A stretch of 64,000 nucleotides of DNA, taken from Halosolutus halophilus. GTDB lineage: Archaea; Halobacteriota; Halobacteria; Halobacteriales; Natrialbaceae. A program made the position numbers and the translations under genes. This document shows, piece after piece, positions 17,553 to 25,636 of the stretch (position 1 is its first letter; every line of letters starts with the position of its first letter). The notes below the pieces were generated by a model that ran no database searches, had not been told where the DNA came from, and saw only the letters and a program-made list of their open reading frames with translations. The stretch spans positions 4,216,001 through 4,280,000 of the forward strand of contig NZ_CP094974.1 in NCBI RefSeq assembly GCF_022869805.1, read 5' to 3'.

Positions 17553-18356
17553 ATGAAATCCCACGAGACGTCGCGACTCGCGGCCGTCCTCACGGATCTC
17601 CGCGATCGCGGCTACCGCTGTCCGGACTCGATCGACGACGCGGAACCGGTCGTGGCGACCGGTGGCGACCACCCGACGAACGGTCCGGACGCGCCGCTAT
17701 CGGTCGATCGCGTCCGGGAGGTCACGCCGCTGACGATCGCCAGCAGACTTGCGGACGCCGCTCACGCCGGTCGAGCGCCGGTCCTCGTCGTCGACGAGTG
17801 GGGACTCGAGGACGCCAGGGCCGTCCTCGGCGATCCGTTCTTGCTCCGCGGCCGTGCGGACGGACGCCGCCAGTTCTACTCGATTCCGGACCGGATCGCG
17901 CTGACCGACGGGCGGTACGCCTGCGTGCGAACGGACGCGGAACCGCAGTGGCGGGAAGACTCGTCGACGGCGGCGACCTCGATCGGGGACGGCCGTGCGG
18001 GAACGTCGATCGAGGACGGCCGCGACCGAACGGGGACCGACGAGCCGCGGCTCCTGCTCGAGGCCGACGACACGGTCCAGGCCGTCCTCGCAGCCGACGC
18101 GCTGACCTGCCCCGGCCCCGAACCGGACGCGTTCCCCTACCGGTACGGCCGCGGCGCGGACAAGCGCATCCACGTCTTCGATCGAGACCGCGAGGTCGGT
18201 CGCTACGCCGGCATCGCCGCGATGACCGCCAACGCCTACCGGCCGGTGTCGCTTCCGTTACTGCCCGAACACCACGTCAGAACGGGCGGCCGTCTGGCTC
18301 GCAGCGTGACGCTCGCGCTCGCGACGGACGACGGCGTCGCGTACGAACGACCCTGA
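17553..18356 (+). CDS. hypothetical protein with an internal duplication
   Basis: A 267-residue soluble protein of unknown function (MKSHETSRLAAVLTDL...). It has an alpha/beta look: a VLVVDEWGLEDARAVLGDP segment resembling nucleotide-fold strands, a central linker (about residues 133-162) that repeats TSIGDGRAG/TSIEDGRDR, and a C-terminal region with YRYGRGADKRIHVFDRD. The start is chosen where the protein-like sequence begins; an in-frame upstream extension is not protein-like. Conserved-looking haloarchaeal protein, not identified. It is divergent from the methyltransferase and convergent with the cupin gene. Confidence 0.65.
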   Translation: MKSHETSRLAAVLTDLRDRGYRCPDSIDDAEPVVATGGDHPTNGPDAPLSVDRVREVTPLTIASRLADAAHAGRAPVLVVDEWGLEDARAVLGDPFLLRGRADGRRQFYSIPDRIALTDGRYACVRTDAEPQWREDSSTAATSIGDGRAGTSIEDGRDRTGTDEPRLLLEADDTVQAVLAADALTCPGPEPDAFPYRYGRGADKRIHVFDRDREVGRYAGIAAMTANAYRPVSLPLLPEHHVRTGGRLARSVTLALATDDGVAYERP

Positions 18357-18480
18357 AGGGGCAGCCGCTCGCGACGGTCGACGCTGACGATCGGCGGTCC
18401 GTCGATCGGTTCCGAGCGCGAGCACAAGGGCGGCGATCACCTCGACTCGATCGGAACGTCCGGCACGGAGCCGGGGACGA

Positions 18481-18801
18481 TCACGGTGCGCCCATCAGCA
18501 CGAACCGACTCTCGGTGTCGCCGTTGTGGATCCGGTGGGTCGCGTCCGGGGCGATCCGGATCGCGTCGCCCGGGTTCATCTCGATCTCCTCGTCTTCGAC
18601 GGCGACCGTCGCTTCGCCCTCCATCAGCAGGTAGACCTCTTCGTGGTCTTCCTCCTCGTGGTCGTGTTCTTTGCCTTCCCAGCCGGGCTCGCACTCGACG
18701 ACGGTCACGCCCATGTTCTCGCAGTCCAGTTCGTCACGGAGGAAGTACATCCCGTTCCGATCGTCGACGTCGTGGTAGTTCGCTTTGGTATAGGCGGACA
18801 T
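18481..18801 (-). CDS. cupin-domain protein
   Basis: A 106-residue single-cupin protein. The core has the metal-binding motif 1 [17 protein letters not shown] (two His and a Glu in the HxH-type arrangement) and motif 2 [19 protein letters not shown] (the third His). Such small cupins bind a metal and may be enzymes, sugar-epimerase-like proteins or ligand sensors. It is strongly acidic, as is usual in haloarchaea. ATG at 18801 is preferred to one 16 codons upstream because a CTTATC element sits about 28 nt before it. It is divergent from hisI. Confidence 0.85.
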   Translation of the reverse strand: MSAYTKANYHDVDDRNGMYFLRDELDCENMGVTVVECEPGWEGKEHDHEEEDHEEVYLLMEGEATVAVEDEEIEMNPGDAIRIAPDATHRIHNGDTESRFVLMGAP

Positions 18802-18935
18802 CACGGTCTCCTGCCCACACGATACGTGATAAGCGTCGACGGTTCCCACGTCCGGACCGGATGGCGAGTAGACGCCGTCGGTGTGGCGACCCGCCCGGCA
18901 AAAGACCTATCGCCCGGACGGTCATGCGTTCGAAC

Positions 18936-19304
18936 ATGGACGACATCGCCGTCGAGTTCGGCGAGGACGGCCTGGTCCCCGCCATCGCACAGGACGCCGA
19001 GACGGGCGAGGTGCTGATGCTCGCCTACGTCTCCCCCGAGGCCCTCGAACGGACCCGCGAAACCGGCCGCGCACACTACTACTCCCGGAGCCGTGACGAG
19101 TTGTGGGAGAAGGGCGCGACGAGCGGCCACACGCAGGAAATCGAGGATGTCAGAGTCGACTGCGACGCCGACACCCTGCTCTACCTGGTCGAGCAGGAGG
19201 GCGGCGCGTGCCACACGGGCCACCGATCGTGTTTCTACCGGACGATCGAGGGCGAGCACGTCGGCGAGCGGGTGTTCGACCCGGACGCCGTCTACGAGGA
19301 GTAG
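18936..19304 (+). CDS. hisI: phosphoribosyl-AMP cyclohydrolase
   Basis: A 122-residue HisI. It opens the ring of phosphoribosyl-AMP in the third step of histidine synthesis. Conserved sites seen: [16 protein letters not shown], the metal-binding [13 protein letters not shown] block with DxDxD, and the cysteine pair [10 protein letters not shown]. The ATG at 18936 fits the usual MDDI-type N-terminus; an in-frame ATG four codons upstream is possible. One base separates its stop from the next gene, so they are likely co-transcribed. hisA and hisB are elsewhere in this window, as is common in haloarchaea. Confidence 0.93.
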   Translation: MDDIAVEFGEDGLVPAIAQDAETGEVLMLAYVSPEALERTRETGRAHYYSRSRDELWEKGATSGHTQEIEDVRVDCDADTLLYLVEQEGGACHTGHRSCFYRTIEGEHVGERVFDPDAVYEE

Positions 19305-19305
19305 G

Positions 19306-20463
19306 ATGAGCGAGCGCGTCCACCGCGGATCGGCCGAGGAGAGCGATTCCACGGCGCTCGAGCGCCTCGAATCGGCCCGCGAGCGGTTCGCCCGGGCCGA
19401 AGACGCGATCGACGACGAGGGCGGCGACACCGTCGCGGACGCCGCCGACGCCTACCGGGACGCGACGGACCTGCTCGAGGACTACGTCGATCGAGCGACC
19501 GGCACCGGCCGGGAGAACTTCAAGGCCTACGTCGAACTCGAGGGGCAGTTCGCCACGCTCGTCGAGGATCTACCAGAGGACCTCGCGAGTCGGGCGGCGT
19601 TCGAGGACGCCCTCGAGGCGATCGACAAACGACGGTTGAGCGAGTCCGACTTCGAGCGGGCCCACGACGCCCTCGAGCCCGCGAAGCGGTACGCCGACCT
19701 CCTCAAGGAACGCGAGGCCGCCCGCGAGGCCCTCGCGGAGGCGCGCAAGGCGGCTGGCAGGCGGATCCGCGCGATCGGCGACGCGATCGGCGACCGCGAG
19801 CGCCTGCTGGAACTCGCGGACGCCGACCTCGACGCGCCGGTCGAGGACCTCCGCCAGCCGATCGAGACCTACAACGACGCGATCCGCGAGGCGTTCGTCG
19901 ACTACCGCCAGTCCGCGTCGGCCCGGGAGGTGTTCGCGATGGTCGATCGGAGTCGGTGGTACCCCTTCGTCGAGTACGAACAGCCCCCCGAGGACCTGCG
20001 CGCGTTCGTCGACGACGCTCCCGCCGGCGAGGAGACGATCCCGACGCTCCTCGAGTACGCCGACTACTCCCGGTCGAAGCTCTCCCACTACGTCGACGAC
20101 GCCGATCGGCTCAAGCGGCGGGTGGCAACCCAGCAGACCTACCTCGAGGGGATCGACGCCGACCCGCTCGCGATCGAGTGGCCGCCGGGTCCGGCCGGCG
20201 TGCTCCGGCGGCGCACGCGGGAGTACCAGCCGTTCATCGCCCGGGTCGCCGGCGAGGAAACCGTCGCGGCCCTGCGCGCGGTCCGACAGCGGACGCGCGA
20301 CCCCGACTACGATCGGCTCCAGACGGCGGCCCAGGCGGTCGATCAGCTGTCGCCCGCGGAACGCGATCGGCTGGCCGACGGCCGGATCGCGGACGAACTC
20401 GCGGCCCTTCGGGCCGAACGGGAGCGACTCGAGGCTGCGCTAGGGGAAGACGATCCGGTCTGA
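19306..20463 (+). CDS. coiled-coil protein of unknown function (DUF7118-like)
   Basis: A 385-residue acidic and helical protein. The first half is rich in Ala/Glu/Arg/Leu with coiled-coil character (ALERLESARERFARAEDAI; KEREAAREALAEARKAAG). The middle holds WYPFVEYEQPPEDLRAFVDD, and the C-terminus RADGRIADELAALRAERERLEAA-type helices. It starts one base after hisI, an arrangement I associate with the DUF7118 family in haloarchaea (from memory). Function unknown; a scaffold or chromosome-associated role is only speculation. It probably shares the hisI transcript. Confidence 0.7.
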   Translation: MSERVHRGSAEESDSTALERLESARERFARAEDAIDDEGGDTVADAADAYRDATDLLEDYVDRATGTGRENFKAYVELEGQFATLVEDLPEDLASRAAFEDALEAIDKRRLSESDFERAHDALEPAKRYADLLKEREAAREALAEARKAAGRRIRAIGDAIGDRERLLELADADLDAPVEDLRQPIETYNDAIREAFVDYRQSASAREVFAMVDRSRWYPFVEYEQPPEDLRAFVDDAPAGEETIPTLLEYADYSRSKLSHYVDDADRLKRRVATQQTYLEGIDADPLAIEWPPGPAGVLRRRTREYQPFIARVAGEETVAALRAVRQRTRDPDYDRLQTAAQAVDQLSPAERDRLADGRIADELAALRAERERLEAALGEDDPV

Positions 20464-20513
20464 CGCGACTCGACGGGACGACGACTGAAGGCGACGGGAA
20501 TCGTACGTCCGGT

Positions 20514-20924
20514 ATGACCAGTCGCCTGCTCGTCCCGATGGACGACTCCGGGCCCGCGCGATCGGCGCTCGAGTACGCCCTCGATCGGTTTCCCGAGGAC
20601 GAGATCACGGTCGTCCACGCGGTCGACGACCTCGAGGCGGGGTACGGCGGCCGCCCGCCCGCGGTCGGCGGCGAGGGGGCCGATCGGGACCCCGACTTCT
20701 TCGACGAGGTCGAACGCATCGCGGCCGAGCGCGACAGGACGATCGAGTCCCGGGTGATCGAGGGGCAGGCGGCCGACGCGATCCTCGAGTACGTCGACGA
20801 GGAAGCCGTCGACGGGATCGTCATGGGCAGCGAGGGGCGATCGGGCGTCTCGCGGATGTTACTCGGGAGCGTCGCCGAACAGGTTACGCGTCGGGCGGAC
20901 GTGCCGGTGACGATCGTTCCCTGA
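20514..20924 (+). CDS. universal stress protein (UspA family)
   Basis: A 136-residue Usp domain: MTSRLLVPMDDSGPARSAL at the start, the acidic-rich loop with VHAVDDLEAGYGG, and the C-terminal nucleotide-type motif VMGSEGRSGVSRMLLGSVAEQ followed by VPVTIVP. This GSxGRSG...GS pattern is a good match to the ATP-binding UspA class. It lies 50 bp behind the coiled-coil gene on the same strand, so it could be co-transcribed, but no element decides this. The second of three UspA genes here. Confidence 0.9.
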   Translation: MTSRLLVPMDDSGPARSALEYALDRFPEDEITVVHAVDDLEAGYGGRPPAVGGEGADRDPDFFDEVERIAAERDRTIESRVIEGQAADAILEYVDEEAVDGIVMGSEGRSGVSRMLLGSVAEQVTRRADVPVTIVP

Positions 20925-21016
20925 CGGGCAGCGGGATCGACGGTGACGGTGAGGCCGATCAGCGCGAGCGAGACGAAACCGGCGGCATTTTCACGGTCAC
21001 ACGACGATCGATCAGC

Positions 21017-21526
21017 ATGGACGATCGGACGGGGACGACGCTCCACACCGGCCTCCTCATCTCGACGACGGCCGGCCTCGCGTGGCTGTCCGGACTGCCC
21101 ATGCTCTTTCCGAGTCTCGGTCCCTCCGCGTTCGTTCTCGCGCTGTTCCAGGACAGCGACGCGACGTCCCCCAAGCGGGTGATCGGCGGCCACGCGATCG
21201 GCGTCGCGGCGGGCCTGCTGGCCTACCACCTGCTCGCCGGCGGGGTCACGATGACGGCGACGACCGCTCCGGGATCGATCGAGGGGCTGCGACTCGCCGC
21301 GAGCGGCGTCCTCGCGACGACGCTCACCGCGGGCGGGATGCTCGCGACGGACACCCGGCACCCGCCCGCGTGCGCGACGACCCTGATCGTCTCGCTCGGT
21401 CTCCTGCCGTCGGTGCCCGAGGGCGCGCTGATCGTCCTCGCCGTCGTCGTGCTCGTGGTCGCCCACCGACTCCTGCTCGCGACCGAGCGGTGGGGGGCGC
21501 GGTACGGTGAATCGCTCCGATCGTGA
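21017..21526 (+). CDS. HPP-family membrane protein
   Basis: A 169-residue protein with about four hydrophobic helices. The family's His-Pro-Pro signature reads DTRHPPACATTLIVSLG, and the earlier LMFPSLGPSAFVLA-type motif (PMLFPSLGPSAF) and the VIGGHAIGVAAG loop are present. HPP proteins have been linked to nitrite transport in chloroplasts; the archaeal role is unknown. The short basic tail (RWGARYGESLRS) is normal. It is convergent with the hexose-phosphate mutase gene. Confidence 0.8.
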   Translation: MDDRTGTTLHTGLLISTTAGLAWLSGLPMLFPSLGPSAFVLALFQDSDATSPKRVIGGHAIGVAAGLLAYHLLAGGVTMTATTAPGSIEGLRLAASGVLATTLTAGGMLATDTRHPPACATTLIVSLGLLPSVPEGALIVLAVVVLVVAHRLLLATERWGARYGESLRS

Positions 21527-21560
21527 CGGGGCGTCGAACCGATCGGCGGCCGAAAATCAG

Positions 21561-22925
21561 TCAGGCGTCGGCTTTCGCGTCCACGAGCGTCTCGTACATG
21601 TCCTCCGCGAGATCGATCGCCCGGTCCTCGTCGCGGGCTTCGGCGTAGATCCGCACGAGCGGTTCGGTGCCCGAGGGGCGGGCCAGCACCCACGCGTCGC
21701 CGTAATCGAGGCGGTAGCCGTCCCGGGTGTTGAGTTCCGCGTCGGCCGCCTGCGCGTGGTTGGCCGCGGCGTCTAGCATCGCGTCGCGCTCGGCCGTCGA
21801 CTCGTACTCGACGTTGCGCCGGACGTTGGCGTAGCCGTCGTAGGGGGCCACGATCTCGCTGACCGGCCGCTCGGCGACCAGCCGGAGGAACCGGGCCGCC
21901 GTGAACGCGCCGTCTCGGGCGAGGCGGTAGCCGGGGAAGAAGATCCCGCCGTTGCCCTCGCCCGCGATCGGGACCCGCTTGCTCTTCGTCTGGAGTTCCT
22001 CGATCCGGGTGATGATGTTCGTCGACCCGATCGGGGTGAGTTCGAGGTCGGCGTCGACCTCGTTCACGACGTCGACGAGACGCTGGGAGACGTTGACCGC
22101 CGAGACGGTGGTGTCGCCGGATTCGAGTTCCGCCGCCGCGAGCGCCGCGAGGGTGGCGTCGCCCTCGACGTACGCGCCGTTCTCGTCGAAGAAGATGGCC
22201 CGATCGGCGTCGCCGTCGTGGGCGATGCCGACGTCCGCATCCGTGGCCCGGACGAGGCGGCCGAGATCGCCGAGGTTGTTCGGGACCGGCTCCGGATGCC
22301 GGCCGGGGAAGTGGCCGTCGGGCTGGCCGTTGACGGTGACGACGCGACAGCCGAGTTCCCGGAAGAACTGGGGGCTGGTCAGCGCCCCCGCGCCGTGGCC
22401 CGGATCGAGCGCGACCGTCAGATCGGCGTCGGCGATCGGCTTCCGGTCGACGGCCGCGAGCAGATCCGTGACGTACTGGCGCGCGACGCCGTCGATCTCG
22501 CGGACCTGACCCGTTTCGTCCCACGGCGCGACCGCGAACGTTTCGGCGAGCAGCGTCTCCTCGATCGACTCGAGGTCCGACACCGCGAGTTCGACCCCGT
22601 CGCTGCCGACCAGTTTGACGCCGTTGTACTGCGGCGGGTTGTGTGACGCCGTGATCACCATCACGGGAACCGATTCGCGTTCGGCATAGGCCTGCGCACC
22701 CGGCGTCGGGACGATCCCGAGGCGATCGATATCCGTCCCCGTGCTCGCCAGTCCACTCGCAGCCGCGTCGGCCAGCATCCGCCCGGTGTGGCGCGTATCA
22801 CGCGCGACGGCGACTCGATCGACCCCCCAGGCCGTTCCCGCCGCCTTCGCGACGCGCAGGACGAAGGCGGGCGTCAGTTCCTCGTTGGCGACGCCCCGCG
22901 TCCCGCTCGATCCGAAGACTTGCAT
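21561..22925 (-). CDS. glmM: phosphoglucosamine/phosphomannomutase-type enzyme
   Basis: A 454-residue alpha-D-phosphohexomutase. The phosphoserine loop ITASHNPPQYNG (Ser94), the metal loop IAHDGDADRAIFF, the sugar-binding GEGNGGIFFPG, and the C-terminal phosphate-binding SGTEPLVRIYAEA motif are all present. It interconverts hexose 1- and 6-phosphates, feeding nucleotide sugars for glycolipids or S-layer glycans. The exact sugar (glucosamine, mannose or glucose) cannot be assigned from sequence; archaeal homologues are often named GlmM, so the symbol is tentative. It is divergent from the beta-propeller gene. Confidence 0.85.
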   Translation of the reverse strand: MQVFGSSGTRGVANEELTPAFVLRVAKAAGTAWGVDRVAVARDTRHTGRMLADAAASGLASTGTDIDRLGIVPTPGAQAYAERESVPVMVITASHNPPQYNGVKLVGSDGVELAVSDLESIEETLLAETFAVAPWDETGQVREIDGVARQYVTDLLAAVDRKPIADADLTVALDPGHGAGALTSPQFFRELGCRVVTVNGQPDGHFPGRHPEPVPNNLGDLGRLVRATDADVGIAHDGDADRAIFFDENGAYVEGDATLAALAAAELESGDTTVSAVNVSQRLVDVVNEVDADLELTPIGSTNIITRIEELQTKSKRVPIAGEGNGGIFFPGYRLARDGAFTAARFLRLVAERPVSEIVAPYDGYANVRRNVEYESTAERDAMLDAAANHAQAADAELNTRDGYRLDYGDAWVLARPSGTEPLVRIYAEARDEDRAIDLAEDMYETLVDAKADA

Positions 22926-23115
22926 CAGGTGCTAGTCCGACCGGACTCCTCAAAGGGATTCCGACATACCACCGTCTTGAGTGTCCGTGTCGACGCTCGA
23001 TCGATCTGTGACTCCCAGCGATCGCGGATCGCGAAGGCGGTACGTCGTCTCACCACGAACGCGAACAGCGGAGTCAGACAGAACGCTTTCGGATCGCCGT
23101 CCCGACGATTGGGGT

Positions 23116-23997
23116 ATGCACACCATCGAGGAAAAGCGCGTCTACGGCGATCGATCGGGTGCGGTCGACGCCTACGTCACGAGTTCGATCGGCGTAGTTC
23201 GCGTGCGCGTCGCCGGCGACGCCGTCGGCGAATTCGGACTCTGCGATCGCTGTGACGCACGCGACGTCGCCGCCACGCGGACGGGGGACGACGCCGCCGT
23301 GGCGATCGCGACCGACGAAGACGTCCGGGTGCTGGACGGGACGCCGGCGTCCGAATCGGAAGGCGAGCGGGCCGACGACGCCACGTTCGTCGGGACCGGC
23401 TTCGGACCGGCGGTCGCCGTCGGCTACGACGGGAGAGCGCTCCTGGCGGCCGATGCGGACGGGCGGGTCGCTCGCCGGACGGGCGACGACTGGGAGACGC
23501 TCGAGGACGGTGCCATCGAGACGGTTACGGCGATCGACGGCGACCTCGTCGGCACCGGGACGGGCGTCTATCGCGTCCACGCGAACGGGCTCGATCACGC
23601 CGGGCTCACGGACGTCCGCGACGTCTCCGCGGCGGGGATCCCCCTCGCCGCGACCGCCGACGGCCTCTACAAACTCGGCAACGGCTGGATGGCGATCCGC
23701 GACGAGCCGTTCGACGTCGTGGCGGCCGACCCCCTCGGCGATCGGGGTCGGCTCGGTCGGGCACACGCAGTGGCCGATCGGACCGTGTACGCGCACGATC
23801 CGGCCGACGACGAGTGGCGGGCGATGGACGAGCCACCGGAGACCGTCGTCGGAATCGCCTACGGCGAGTCGGTCTACGCCGTCACCGAACGGGGAACGTT
23901 CTGCGCTGCGAACGACGGCGACGGCCCGGGGACGTGGCGATCGCAGACGATCGGCGTCGGCGACGTGACGGGGATCGCCGTGGCGCTGACGGAGTGA
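23116..23997 (+). CDS. beta-propeller-type protein (HVO_0234-like)
   Basis: A 293-residue repetitive beta protein. Several blades of about 40-45 residues can be followed, each with pattern V-G-T-G-x-G / A-A-D-x-D-G-R-V (for example LLAADADGRVARRTGDDWETL and ATADGLYKLGNGWMAI). Close haloarchaeal homologues are named HVO_0234-family beta-propellers, from memory; the role is unknown. Two Cys pairs (CDRCD) near residue 40 may bind metal. It ends about 65 bp before prs on the same strand, and the two genes are often neighbours. Confidence 0.75.
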   Translation: MHTIEEKRVYGDRSGAVDAYVTSSIGVVRVRVAGDAVGEFGLCDRCDARDVAATRTGDDAAVAIATDEDVRVLDGTPASESEGERADDATFVGTGFGPAVAVGYDGRALLAADADGRVARRTGDDWETLEDGAIETVTAIDGDLVGTGTGVYRVHANGLDHAGLTDVRDVSAAGIPLAATADGLYKLGNGWMAIRDEPFDVVAADPLGDRGRLGRAHAVADRTVYAHDPADDEWRAMDEPPETVVGIAYGESVYAVTERGTFCAANDGDGPGTWRSQTIGVGDVTGIAVALTE

Positions 23998-24034
23998 GCG
24001 CCACCGGTTCGGACGACCGCGAGAACGAAAACTG

Positions 24035-24040
24035 GTTTAG
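24035..24040 (+). promoter_or_regulatory. TATA-like element of prs
   Basis: GGTTTA is centred about 26 nt before the prs ATG at 24063. So prs may be transcribed separately from the beta-propeller gene. Confidence 0.45.
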
Positions 24041-24062
24041 CCCACACGCTGTGGCCACGAGT

Positions 24063-24917
24063 ATGATCGTCAGCGGATCCACGTCGCAGGGCCTCGCCGC
24101 AGCACTCGCACGCGAACTCGAGGAACCGCTCGCGGCCGTCGAGTACGATCGGTTTCCCGATGGCGAACTGCTCGCGTCCGTGCCCGACCCGGACCCCGAG
24201 ACCGATCGGGCGGTGGTCGTCGCCTCGACCGTCTCGAGCGACGCGCACGTCGAACTCCTGCAGTTGCAGGACGCCGTCCGGGAGGCGGGCGTCGGCGAGG
24301 TCGTCACGGTCCTGCCGTACATGGGCTACGGTCGCCAGGACAAAGCGTTCGAGGCGGGACAGCCCATCTCCGCACGGGCGGTCGCGCGCGCCATCTCGAC
24401 CGGCGCGGACCGCGTACTCACCGTCACCCCCCACGAGGAGGCGATCTGCGAGTTCTTCGAGCCGACGGCGACCTCGGTCGACGCGGGGGGCCGGCTGGCG
24501 GAGCCGTTGCCGGACGACCTCGCGGATCCCGTCTTCCTCTCGCCGGACGCGGGGGCGATCGAACTCGCCGAGACGGTCCGGGACGCCTACGGGACGGGCG
24601 AGACGGACTACTTCGAGAAGATTCGCCACTCCGGCACAGAGGTCGAGATCACCCCGAGCGACGTCGACGTCACCAGTCGGGACGTCGTCGTCACCGACGA
24701 CATCATCGCGACGGGGTCGACGATGAGCGAGGCCGTCGGTGTCCTGCAGGACCGGAACGTCGGACGGGTCTTCGTGACCTGCGTCCACCCGCTGCTCGTC
24801 AGCAACGCCGTGACGAAGCTCTCGCGGGCGGGCGTCGAGTCGATCTACGGCACCGACACGATCGAACGGGCGGTCAGCGCCGTCTCGGTCGCGCCGGCGA
24901 TCGCCGCACGCCTGTAG
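24063..24917 (+). CDS. prs: ribose-phosphate pyrophosphokinase
   Basis: A 284-residue PRPP synthetase. The N-terminal domain has the YDRFPDGELL segment; the ATP-binding loop region is PYMGYGRQDKAFEAGQPISARA; the PRPP-binding loop is VVVTDDIIATGSTMSEA; the flexible-loop region precedes KIRHSG. It makes PRPP from ribose 5-phosphate and ATP for histidine, purine, pyrimidine (UPRT) and other routes. The length fits archaeal Prs. The TATA-like GGTTTAG is placed at the right distance for the chosen start. Identity is secure. Confidence 0.95.
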   Translation: MIVSGSTSQGLAAALARELEEPLAAVEYDRFPDGELLASVPDPDPETDRAVVVASTVSSDAHVELLQLQDAVREAGVGEVVTVLPYMGYGRQDKAFEAGQPISARAVARAISTGADRVLTVTPHEEAICEFFEPTATSVDAGGRLAEPLPDDLADPVFLSPDAGAIELAETVRDAYGTGETDYFEKIRHSGTEVEITPSDVDVTSRDVVVTDDIIATGSTMSEAVGVLQDRNVGRVFVTCVHPLLVSNAVTKLSRAGVESIYGTDTIERAVSAVSVAPAIAARL

Positions 24918-25087
24918 TCGGCCTCACAGCGACGGCGTCCCCCGCAGAAGCTGTTCCGTTCGATGACATGTATCTCAACTCTTAAGTGATCACCCGTCCC
25001 TCGCCTAGTTATTAGCGATTCGAACGGATCGCAGTGTGGACTCGCACCGCACGACCGGCGGTGAGACCCGGTCTAACAGACGTCCAG

Positions 25088-25633
25088 ATGCACGGAATCG
25101 TCCACAAGACGCTCAAAGAGTACGTCGTCGCGAGAACCGACGACGAGACCTGGGCGACAGTCGTCGATTACGCCGGCGTCGAGCAGACGCTGTATCTGCC
25201 CGTGTCACACTACGACGACGACGAGGCCGAGGCGATCCTCGCGACCGTCTCGGAGATGGCGGTCCAGGATCGACGAGCGATCGAACGCGACTTCGGGCGA
25301 ATGCTCGCGCCGAACCTGTTACAGACGTTCGATGCCCACATCGACACCGATCGGGGACTCGAGGGAGTACTTACGTCGATCGAGACGACCCTGGACGACA
25401 TCGAGACGGCGACCGAAGAGCCGTCGCTCCCGGACGTCACCGGTCGCCCGGCGCCGGAAGCGGACGCCGTCGTCGTCACCTACCGAACCCACCGGAACCG
25501 CGACTACTGTGCGCTGGCCCACGGGATTCTCGAAGGGATCGTGACGGCGTTCGACGCCGACGCGACCGTCACGAAGACGGCCTGTGTCGACGACGGTAGC
25601 GAGGCTTGCCGGTTCCGCGTGGCCTTCGCGTGA
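25088..25633 (+). CDS. H-NOX/HNOB-like sensor-domain protein
   Basis: A 181-residue single-domain protein of the heme-NO-binding group (MHGIVHKTLKEYVV...). The heme-propionate motif YxSxR appears as Y132-R-T134-H-R136 in the same place as in well-studied H-NOX proteins. But the position where the proximal histidine is expected (about 102, in SIETTLDDIE) is Leu, and the closest His is H84. The C-terminus has C166 and C174 (C-x7-C), as in V4R proteins of the same superfamily. ATG at 25088 is chosen over the upstream codons because the domain starts there. It may sense a small molecule without a canonical heme ligand. No signalling partner is adjacent. Confidence 0.75.
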   Translation: MHGIVHKTLKEYVVARTDDETWATVVDYAGVEQTLYLPVSHYDDDEAEAILATVSEMAVQDRRAIERDFGRMLAPNLLQTFDAHIDTDRGLEGVLTSIETTLDDIETATEEPSLPDVTGRPAPEADAVVVTYRTHRNRDYCALAHGILEGIVTAFDADATVTKTACVDDGSEACRFRVAFA

Positions 25634-25636
25634 GCG

